Shown: piece by piece, positions 16,487 through 21,944 of the stretch
Layout of the letters: each line of letters starts with the position of its first letter
Position numbering within the stretch: the first letter of the stretch is position 1
NCBI GenBank assembly: GCA_002298925.1
Contig: DBMM01000104.1
Span: forward strand, 1 to 23,104
DNA from: Geobacter sp. UBA698
GTDB lineage: Bacteria; Desulfobacterota; Desulfuromonadia; Geobacterales; Pseudopelobacteraceae
Direction: 5' to 3'
DNA: 23,104 nucleotides
Notes under the pieces: generated by a model
What the model saw: the letters and a program-made list of their open reading frames with translations, nothing else
Told to the model about the DNA's origin: nothing
Databases searched by the model: none
Position numbers and translations under genes: made by a program

Positions 16487-16519
16487 TATCGATCCGAGGA
16501 ATCCGTGATGGAATCGATA
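16487..16519 (+). repeat. inverted repeat after the esterase gene
   Basis: TATCGAT (16487-16493) and ATCGATA (16513-16519) form a 7-bp stem around a 19-base loop, 16 bases after the esterase stop codon. There is no T tract, so it is a weak candidate for a terminator or processing hairpin. It marks the change from GC-rich to AT-rich sequence. Confidence 0.35.
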
Positions 16520-16632
16520 ATTGCAATAGACTCTTCTAATGCAAACCTGTATATCATTCCAGAGCGGTTTCCGAATTAATACTATAACAAGCTGATATGT
16601 CGATATAAATTGAATGTATTTTCGATGGCAAC

Positions 16633-16648
16633 CCGTAATATATTACGG
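16633..16648 (+). repeat. 16-bp perfect palindrome CCGTAATATATTACGG
   Basis: A gapless 16-base palindrome in the 223-base non-coding stretch 16472-16694, 24 bases left of the first cassette boundary. It could be an operator or an integrase-accessory site. Nothing else in that stretch is identifiable except the core-like site at 16659-16677. Confidence 0.5.
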
Positions 16649-16658
16649 CTAATACGCA

Positions 16659-16677
16659 GCCTAATCATAGGTTAGGC
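16659..16677 (+). other. attI-like or secondary integrase site at left edge of the cassettes
   Basis: GCCTAATCATAGGTTAGGC carries two inverted core sites: left GCCTAA (16659-16664) and right GTTAGGC (16671-16677), the latter a perfect GTTRRRY recombination core. This L/R pair resembles the simple site of attI1, which from memory ends with CCCTAAAACAAAG followed by TTAGGC. Crossover would be between G16671 and T16672. Confidence 0.5.
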
Positions 16678-16694
16678 AAATAAAGAGGAAATGA

Positions 16695-17045
16695 ATGCAA
16701 GAATACAAAATTCGCCGTCATTGGCGCATATTCAACGTGCTTGTGCGAATTTTTGGCATAATGGCGACATGCTGGGGGATCATCTTCTTTGGTGCAGGAA
16801 TATATTATTACTTTCATCCTACAAAAGCTAAAGAGTTGGCTGCCTATGGCAATACTAGCCCAAATTATGTCAACCCAGATACTCTTGGTGGTGTTGTCGT
16901 AATTAATATTACTATAGGTTTTTTTTGCGTACTAATCGGTACTGCCATTCTGTTGCTTCGTGCGTTTCGGCCGGACCAGGGAGATAACGTTTCATCAAAT
17001 TCTGCTTGTCCCCGTAATTGGTGGACTGTTGATCCCAAAAGTTAA
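16695..17045 (+). CDS. cassette-encoded hypothetical membrane protein
   Basis: A 116-residue protein that I do not recognise. It has a basic N-terminus (YKIRRHWRIFNVLVRIFG), a first hydrophobic segment at about 18-38 (FGIMATCWGIIFFGAGIYYY), a short loop with Asn and Tyr, a second helix at about 67-90 (VVVINITIGFFCVLIGTAILLL), and a polar tail. It is therefore a small two-helix inner-membrane protein with both ends probably inside. The ribosome site AGAGGA lies 5 bases before ATG 16695. Codon use and base composition are AT-rich, unlike the genes on the left. Small hypothetical membrane proteins of this kind are common as integron cassette genes. No promoter is evident; it may be read from outside. 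Confidence 0.65.
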   Translation: MQEYKIRRHWRIFNVLVRIFGIMATCWGIIFFGAGIYYYFHPTKAKELAAYGNTSPNYVNPDTLGGVVVINITIGFFCVLIGTAILLLRAFRPDQGDNVSSNSACPRNWWTVDPKS

Positions 17046-17068
17046 TGGCGTAGTAATATATATCTTAT

Positions 17069-17130
17069 GCCTAACAAGGGGTTTGTGCCGGATGCCGCAA
17101 ACAACGCGGCCCCGCACATCCCCTGAAACG
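17069..17130 (+). repeat. attC recombination site of cassette 1
   Basis: R'' box GCCTAAC (17069-17075), then an imperfect hairpin: AGGGG (17077-17081) pairs with CCCCT (17120-17124), TGTGC (17084-17088) with GCACA (17114-17118), and GCCGC (17094-17098) with GCGGC (17106-17110), around the loop AAACAAC. Unpaired bases on one side, as in true attC sites, break the symmetry. It ends AAACG, with crossover expected after G17130. In the circle, the first six bases of the cassette complete the R' box GTTAGGC. Confidence 0.75.
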
Positions 17131-17167
17131 TTCGCTAAAAAGAAATAATTAAGTCACACAAGACTGA

Positions 17168-17215
17168 TTGACTCAAATAAACAGCTGACGTATACTTTAA
17201 AATAAATTATACGTC
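17168..17215 (+). promoter_or_regulatory. toxin-antitoxin promoter with autoregulatory operator
   Basis: A strong promoter: TTGACT (17168-17173), 17-base spacer, TATACT (17191-17196). Perfect 8-base inverted repeats GACGTATA (17187-17194) and TATACGTC (17208-17215) lie on and just after the -10, 21 bases centre to centre. This is the usual arrangement for self-repression by an antitoxin or antitoxin-toxin complex. Confidence 0.75.
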
Positions 17216-17237
17216 ATTTGTATTTCTGGAGGCTGCC

Positions 17238-17480
17238 ATGCAAACCAAACTAACGTTGCGCCTTGAAGATCAACTAATCGAGCAAGCAAAAGCCTACGCA
17301 GCAAATGCGGGTAAATCAGTTTCGCAGATTGTCTCGGATTATTTTAAGTTACTGACCTTACAAAAGACCAACGTGACTTCACCATCAGCACCCATAACTC
17401 AATCCCTTCGGGGGTTGTTGCGGGAATCGAAACTTGATGAAAAGGATTATAGAAAACATCTGGAGGAAAAACACCTTTGA
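17238..17480 (+). CDS. antitoxin of a PIN toxin-antitoxin pair (DUF6364-like, ribbon-helix-helix)
   Basis: An 80-residue protein. The opening TKLTLRLEDQLIEQAKAYAA followed by GKSVSQIVSDYF is a ribbon-helix-helix DNA-binding fold (beta strand, then two helices) as in DUF6364 antitoxins. Residues about 45-80 are a charged, flexible tail ending SKLDEKDYRKHLEEKHL that would wrap the toxin. A GGAGG ribosome site lies 7 bases before the ATG. The stop codon overlaps the TTG start of the toxin gene, giving strict coupling. It likely neutralises the PIN nuclease and represses its own promoter through the inverted repeats upstream. Confidence 0.87.
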   Translation: MQTKLTLRLEDQLIEQAKAYAANAGKSVSQIVSDYFKLLTLQKTNVTSPSAPITQSLRGLLRESKLDEKDYRKHLEEKHL

Positions 17481-17902
17481 AAATCCTGTTTGATACAAAC
17501 ATAGTTCTCGATGTGCTGATGGACCGGTTACCGTATTCGGATGCCGCTGTTGAGCTGTTCTCAAAGGTGGAAGATGGGACCATCATCGGATATTTGTGTG
17601 GCACTACAATAACGACCGTATTTTATCTTGCATCCAAAACAGTCGGCACTGCAACGGCACATGAAGAAATCAAGAAACTTCTAACTCTTTTTGAGGTGGC
17701 TCCTGTAAATAGGCATGTCCTCGAATCGGCCCTGATACTGGATTTTAACGATTTCGAAGATGCTGTTATTCACGAAGCAGCTTGCCATGTCGGGGCTGAT
17801 GCAATTGTAACGCGCAATCAGCAGGATTTTAAGAAATCAAGAATATCAGTTTATTCCTCGGAAGAGATGACTAAAATACTGGCCTGTAAAGGCAGTGACT
17901 GA
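17477..17902 (+). CDS. PIN-domain ribonuclease toxin (VapC-like)
   Basis: A 141-residue PIN-fold protein. The first acidic residue is in ILFDTNIVLDVLMDR, with further acids in DFNDFEDAVIHEAA and the last in GADAIVTRNQQDFKKS, giving the usual metal-binding Asp/Glu set. The segment LCGTTITTVFYLASK fits the second helix of the group III PIN toxins found beside DUF6364-like antitoxins. I accept the TTG start at 17477, which overlaps the antitoxin stop codon and follows TGGAGG by 10 bases. VapC-type toxins cut tRNA or rRNA; the target here is unknown. All acidic residues expected for activity are intact, so the toxin is probably functional. Located in the second integron cassette, it may stabilise the array. 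Confidence 0.88.
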   Translation: MKILFDTNIVLDVLMDRLPYSDAAVELFSKVEDGTIIGYLCGTTITTVFYLASKTVGTATAHEEIKKLLTLFEVAPVNRHVLESALILDFNDFEDAVIHEAACHVGADAIVTRNQQDFKKSRISVYSSEEMTKILACKGSD

Positions 17903-17909
17903 CGAGAAG

Positions 17910-17965
17910 AGCGAACCATGGGTGGCCCTGGACTTCGTTTTACTCCGCCAGCGTCCCCGAAACCG
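17910..17965 (+). repeat. candidate attC site of cassette 2
   Basis: R'' box AGCGAAC (17910-17916) is the exact complement of the cassette's own left core GTTCGCT. The interior is only weakly self-complementary: GGG (17920-17922) with CCC in 17955-17958, and CTGG (17928-17931) with CCAG (17948-17951). The end CCCCGAAACCG resembles the cassette 1 end CCCCTGAAACG. The sequence after G17965 is TAGGAT, not TT, so the right junction may be a secondary insertion site or altered. Confidence 0.5.
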
Positions 17966-18096
17966 TAGGATTGAAGTAGAAAAACAGAATGATGCCATCT
18001 GTTATAGTCACTGGATAACTTTATCGCCCACCCCATGCCCTTTTCTTGTTCACAATTGGTTGCAGCTGCCGTTCTGGCGGATGAAAGGAGATAAAG

Positions 18097-18678
18097 ATGC
18101 CTGAAGGCCCGGAGATTGAAACCGAAAAACTGCACGAAGCTATCAAGGAAGAACTCGAGCGGGAGGGGGGATCGTTCCTCAAGCAGATTTCCATTACCAC
18201 AGCAATCCTGGCGGTTTTGGCCGCCATCGCCTCCCTTCAGGCAGGCGCCACCGTCAACATGGCCCTGGTATTGAAGACGGAAGCGACACGACTGCAATCC
18301 GAAGCATCGGATCAATGGGCCTATTACCAGGCCAAGGGGGTCAAGGCAGCGGTCCAGGAAGCGTCGAGAACAGCCTGGTTAGCAATTGACAAGGAACCTC
18401 CCGCTGCTTATGAAGAAAAAATGCGTCGCTACGGCGATGAACAGAAAGAGATTCAGGACAAGGCCCGCGAGAAGGAACGGGAACGGGACGAGCGGATTAA
18501 GGAATCTGACCATCTTCTCCATAAACACCATGGCTTCGCAAGTGCGGTTGCACTCTTTCAGGTCTCCATTGCTTTGGGAGCCGTGGCCGCACTTACGCGC
18601 TTCAGGCTGGTCTGGTTCGGTTCGTTGCTTACCGGTGGAGTAGGCATAATCCTGTTCGCCTGGCCAATGTTTCAATGA
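18097..18678 (+). CDS. DUF4337 family membrane protein
   Basis: A 193-residue protein in the DUF4337 family, which has no known function. An acidic N-terminus (EGPEIETEKLHEAIKEELERE) leads to a first membrane helix at about 30-50 (ITTAILAVLAAIASLQAGA), then a long charged helical region (about 55-145; DEQKEIQDKAREKERERDER is typical) and two closing helices (about 148-166 and 171-190). The ribosome site AAGGAG is 6 bases before ATG 18097. It stands alone, to the right of the cassette island, and is convergent with pepN. The 194-base gap to its left (17903-18096) holds the cassette 2 attC and no other feature I can support. Confidence 0.85.
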   Translation: MPEGPEIETEKLHEAIKEELEREGGSFLKQISITTAILAVLAAIASLQAGATVNMALVLKTEATRLQSEASDQWAYYQAKGVKAAVQEASRTAWLAIDKEPPAAYEEKMRRYGDEQKEIQDKAREKERERDERIKESDHLLHKHHGFASAVALFQVSIALGAVAALTRFRLVWFGSLLTGGVGIILFAWPMFQ

Positions 18679-18694
18679 TCTGCCACTGACGAAA

Positions 18695-18723
18695 AGGGGG
18701 ACAAGCCATTTGGTCTGCCCCCC
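18695..18723. terminator. probable bidirectional terminator between DUF4337 gene and pepN
   Basis: AGGGGGACA-AGCC / GGT-CTGCCCCCC forms a long stem with one mismatch and a short ATTT loop. Read on the minus strand it is followed by TTTTCGTC, a fair tail for pepN; read on the plus strand by a weaker TGTTCGTT. It lies 17 bases after the DUF4337 stop and about 190 bases past the pepN stop. Confidence 0.5.
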
Positions 18724-18775
18724 TGTTCGTTATCCGTATTTTTCCAATTCCAAATCAAAGCGCTATCTTCGTTGG

Positions 18776-18803
18776 CCCTTCGACTTCTCTCAGGACAGGC
18801 TCG
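18776..18803 (+). repeat. dispersed environmental-bacteria repeat (CCCTTCGACTTCTCTCAGG type)
   Basis: CCCTTCGACTTCTCTCAGG followed by ACAGGCTCG matches, from memory, a short intergenic repeat seen in many unrelated bacterial genomes; on the other strand it encodes the telltale ACPERSRRA. It is in the 233-base gap between two convergent genes (18679-18911), which otherwise shows only the hairpin at 18695. Confidence 0.5.
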
Positions 18804-18911
18804 TCTTCTGCTCCTCAACGTTCTACCTGTACGCCTCCGTCGCCGAAATCCTCGCCGCCTTGATTTCATCTTTGATTTGAAACCGGAATTGATTCCAGCT
18901 TCCGTTATTGA

Positions 18912-21551
18912 TCAAAGACTCTTTTCCACAATCTCGAACACATCCCTGGGCAGATCCGGCAGCGCCCGGATCCGCAGCAATTCCTGGCGCATGAGTTGCT
19001 GACGTTGGCTGTCGTAACGTCTCCAGCTGGTCAGTGGCGTCAGCAGCCGGGCTGATACCTGCGGATTGATCGGAATCAGGCCGATGATCTGATCACCCAG
19101 CAGGCGGTAGCCGGCACCGCCGGCATCGTGGAAACGGGCCTGATTCTGGCTGAAGGCGCCCACCAGTGACCGGAAACGGTTGGGGTTGGTGCGCTCGAAG
19201 GCGGGATGCTCCAGCAGCGCCCTGACGTCGTCGATTGTCCCCGGCAGGTTGGATGTGGCCTGCAGCGAGAACCACTTATCCACCACCTGGCGGTCATGCT
19301 GCCAGCGCTGGTAGAAGTGGTCCAGGGCCTCCCGGCGCTGAGGGCAGTCGCACGAGGCCAGCGGCATAAGCGCGCCCATGCTGTCGGTCATGTTGTCGCT
19401 GGCGTGGTACTGCTCCAGGCAGAGTTGGATCAGCGGCGCTTCCGCCAGTGACATCAGAAATGACAGGCAGAGGTTGGCCAGTCGGCGCTGACCGGCGCGG
19501 TCGTCATCCTCGCGGTAGGGCTGGTCGTTGCGGCAGGCGGCCCGCACCGCCAGGAACTCCTCCCGCAGCCGGGCTGCCAGGGTGCGGATGACGAACTGGC
19601 GGGCGCTGTGAATAGCCTGCGGATCGATCACTTCCATCAATTCCCCCAGGTATTTTTCCGACGGCAGGCTCAGGGCTTCTGCCAGGAAGGCCTGGTCCCG
19701 CTCCCCGCTTATAAGGTTTGTCCGGTAGGCCTGTACGAAGGTCTCATCCAGAACCAGTTCCCGTCCGGCCCGGCACTCCTCCACCAGTCCGAGGATCACC
19801 TGTGCAGCCAGCCGCTGCCCCGCTTCCCAGCGACAGAACGGGTCCGGCTCATGGGCCATCAGGATGGCCAGATCTTCGGGACGGTAAGCGTATTCCAGCC
19901 GGACCGGGGCCGAAAAGCCGCGCAGCAGTGCCGGTACCGGTTCGGACGAAAGGCCGCACATGCGGAAGGTCTGCTCGGTCGCACGCAATTCCAGGGTGCG
20001 GCTTTCCGGGCCGGGGTGCGGCTCGCCCGCCAGGGTGACCGCTAGCGACCGGCCGTTGCCATCCAGCAGGCCGATTACCAGCGGGATATGGAAGGGCTGT
20101 TTGTCCGGCTGCCCGGGTGTCGGCGGGCAGGATTGCTTGACCTTCAGGCTGAAGACACCCTCCGCCGGGTCAAAGGAGCTGCTGACCTCCAGGCGCGGGG
20201 TGCCGGCCTGGCTGTACCAGAGCCGGAACTGCTCCAGGTCGATCTGGCCCGCCTCGGCCATGGCCTGGACGAAATCCTCGATAGTCACGGCCTGCCCATC
20301 GAAGCGCTGGAAATAGAGGTCCATGCCAGCGCGGAAACGCTCCCGGCCGATCAGGGTCTGGAGCATGCGGATCACCTCTGCCCCCTTGTTGTAGACGGTC
20401 GAGGTATAGAAGTTGTTGATTTCCATGTAGGCGTCCGGCCGCACCGGGTGGGCCAGGGGGCCGCCGTCCTCGGGGAACTGCATGCTGCGCAGGTCGCGCA
20501 CGTCGCTGATGCGCTTCACACCGCGCGACTGCATGTCGCTTGAGAACTCCTGGTCGCGGAAGATTGTCAGCCCCTCTTTGAGGGAGAGCTGGAACCAGTC
20601 GCGGCAGGTGATGCGGTTGCCGCTCCAGTTGTGGAAGTACTCGTGGCCGATCACCTCCTCGATGGCCTGGTAGTCGGCATCGGTGGCGGTTTCCGGCGTG
20701 GCCAGCACGTAGCGCGAGTTGAAGATGTTGAGTCCCTTGTTCTCCATGGCCCCCATGTTGAAATCGTCCACTGCCACGATCATGTAGCAGTCCAGATCAT
20801 ACTCACGGCCGAAGGTCTGCTCGTCCCAGGCCATGGCCTTTTTGAGGGAACGCAGGGCATGCTCCCCCTTGTGGCGGTTGTTCTCGTGCAGATAGAGCCG
20901 CAGGTCGACGGAGCGGCCCGAGCAGGTGCTGAACTGGTCCTTGAGGCAGGCCAGGTCGCCGGCCACCAGCGCAAACAGGTAGCTCGGCTTTCGGAAGGGG
21001 TCGTGCCAGATGGCGAAGTGGCGGCCGTCGGGCAGGAGACCCTGCACCGTCAGATTGCCATTGGAGAGCAGCAGCGGATAGCGCTGCTGGTCGGCCACGA
21101 TGGTGGTGGTGAAGACGGAAAGCACATCTGGTCGGTCGGGGTGATAGGTGATCGAGCGGAACCCCTCGGCTTCGCACTGGGTGCAGAACATGCCGTTTGA
21201 TCGGTAGAGCCCCTCCAGGAAGGTGTTGTCCTGGGGGCGCAGCTCGGTCTCAATCTCCAGGGTGAAGGCATCCGGAACGTCGGCGATGGTCAGGGTTTCC
21301 GGGGAAATTTCGTATTCCAGTGGCGTCAGCTCCCGGCCGTCCAGGCGTATGCCGCGCAGTGTGAAACGATGACCCTGCAGCACCAGCGGCCGGCTGCCGG
21401 CGGAACGGTCATGGTCGGCCCGTATGGCCAGGCAGGAGCAGACGACGGCTTTGTCCTCATCCAGTTCAAAGCGGAGGTCGACCGTATCGACCAAGTAGTC
21501 CGGTGGCTGGTAATCATTGCGGTAGATGGTTCTATGGGCTGCTTCGAGCAT
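18912..21551 (-). CDS. pepN: aminopeptidase N (M1 family zinc metallopeptidase)
   Basis: An 879-residue enzyme, the normal length for the E. coli PepN type. The exopeptidase motif GAMEN is at 267-271. The zinc site is H303, E304, H307 in HEYFHNWSGNRIT with the third ligand E326 in LSLKEGLT, numbered close to E. coli H297, E298, H301 and E320. The C-terminal half has the beta-sandwich and the helical superhelix domain of PepN, ending FEIVEKSL. No signal peptide, so cytoplasmic; it trims N-terminal residues from peptides. Start ATG 21551 has GAGGAGA 6 bases upstream. It is a single-gene unit between the DUF4337 gene and the integron region. All catalytic residues are intact. Confidence 0.97.
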   Translation of the reverse strand: MLEAAHRTIYRNDYQPPDYLVDTVDLRFELDEDKAVVCSCLAIRADHDRSAGSRPLVLQGHRFTLRGIRLDGRELTPLEYEISPETLTIADVPDAFTLEIETELRPQDNTFLEGLYRSNGMFCTQCEAEGFRSITYHPDRPDVLSVFTTTIVADQQRYPLLLSNGNLTVQGLLPDGRHFAIWHDPFRKPSYLFALVAGDLACLKDQFSTCSGRSVDLRLYLHENNRHKGEHALRSLKKAMAWDEQTFGREYDLDCYMIVAVDDFNMGAMENKGLNIFNSRYVLATPETATDADYQAIEEVIGHEYFHNWSGNRITCRDWFQLSLKEGLTIFRDQEFSSDMQSRGVKRISDVRDLRSMQFPEDGGPLAHPVRPDAYMEINNFYTSTVYNKGAEVIRMLQTLIGRERFRAGMDLYFQRFDGQAVTIEDFVQAMAEAGQIDLEQFRLWYSQAGTPRLEVSSSFDPAEGVFSLKVKQSCPPTPGQPDKQPFHIPLVIGLLDGNGRSLAVTLAGEPHPGPESRTLELRATEQTFRMCGLSSEPVPALLRGFSAPVRLEYAYRPEDLAILMAHEPDPFCRWEAGQRLAAQVILGLVEECRAGRELVLDETFVQAYRTNLISGERDQAFLAEALSLPSEKYLGELMEVIDPQAIHSARQFVIRTLAARLREEFLAVRAACRNDQPYREDDDRAGQRRLANLCLSFLMSLAEAPLIQLCLEQYHASDNMTDSMGALMPLASCDCPQRREALDHFYQRWQHDRQVVDKWFSLQATSNLPGTIDDVRALLEHPAFERTNPNRFRSLVGAFSQNQARFHDAGGAGYRLLGDQIIGLIPINPQVSARLLTPLTSWRRYDSQRQQLMRQELLRIRALPDLPRDVFEIVEKSL

Positions 21552-21560
21552 TGTATCTCC

Positions 21561-21938
21561 TCACATCCTGGAAATCATTACTGTTACGCGTTTATACACC
21601 ATGGGTAGGAAATTAGGAAGCATCACAGAAAAAGAAGCTTTACCAATCAGGCTGGCAGAGGCTTCAGTGGAATGTACATCAATTGTGGTAATAAAATGAT
21701 CACGAATGATATCAGCATTGATGATCTTGTTCTCAAGGTCATTGGACTCGAATTCAATGGTTTCACATTCCGTCTTTATCTGCTGGCGTTGCTGATCCAG
21801 TGCATCGAGCTCTTTTACGATAAAGCCGAAGCCTTCGCCTTTGGCGCCGTTTTCGCCCAATACCTCAAGAGGGTTTGTGGTTGGTCTATCAGCGAGGATT
21901 ATTTTGGAGATGAATATTTAAAATTAGGCAATTACTAA
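21561..21938 (-). pseudogene. possible remnant of a site-specific recombinase C-terminus
   Basis: An open minus-strand stretch of about 125 codons without any ATG in its first 70 codons; the first usable start would be TTG at 21860. It contains KELDALDQQRQQIKTECETI and ESNDLENKIINADIIRDHF, a coiled-coil with the spacing seen near the C-terminus of large serine recombinases, and ends in VYKRVTVMISRM, which resembles their closing strand. The piece between looks out of register, as if deleted or frame-shifted. It fills the 393-base gap between pepN and the integrase gene and is AT-rich. It could instead be an unrelated small protein or non-coding sequence. Confidence 0.3.
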
Positions 21939-21944
21939 AGATTT

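Larger units (their letters stand above)
16672..17130 (+). mobile_element. integron gene cassette 1 (membrane protein)
   Basis: A 459-base unit with the layout of an inserted integron cassette: it begins with TTAGGC from the core GTTAGGC, its single gene starts 23 bases in, and the stop codon lies 23 bases before the recombination site at 17069. The first seven bases of that site, GCCTAAC, are the exact reverse complement of GTTAGGC, so the excised circle would restore a full attC with matching R'' and R' boxes. It is AT-rich relative to the chromosome around it. Confidence 0.75.
17131..17965 (+). mobile_element. integron gene cassette 2 (toxin-antitoxin pair)
   Basis: Begins with TTCGCT from the core GTTCGCT (17130-17136). 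Seven bases after the toxin stop codon lies AGCGAAC (17910-17916), the exact reverse complement of that core. The core departs from GTTRRRY at two positions, yet the pair still matches 7 of 7, which is hard to explain except by the cassette model. The right end is set at G17965, before TAGGAT, by analogy with the AAACG end of cassette 1. The right limit is less certain than the left. Confidence 0.6.

Noticed and set aside
16487..16519. Inverted repeat after the esterase gene as a rho-independent terminator
   Set aside because: The 19-base loop is long, the stem AT-rich and no T tract follows; kept only as an inverted repeat.
17077..17124. The strong hairpin at 17077-17124 as a transcription terminator
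   Set aside because: There is no T tract on either side, and the flanking GCCTAAC box and one-sided unpaired bases fit an attC site better.
17895..18104. 69-codon plus-strand open frame between the toxin and the DUF4337 gene
   Set aside because: It runs across the candidate attC of cassette 2 and the DUF4337 ribosome site, has no ribosome site of its own, and looks random.
20631..21200. Plus-strand open frame opposite pepN
   Set aside because: Shadow of a gene with all catalytic residues intact; no family resemblance.
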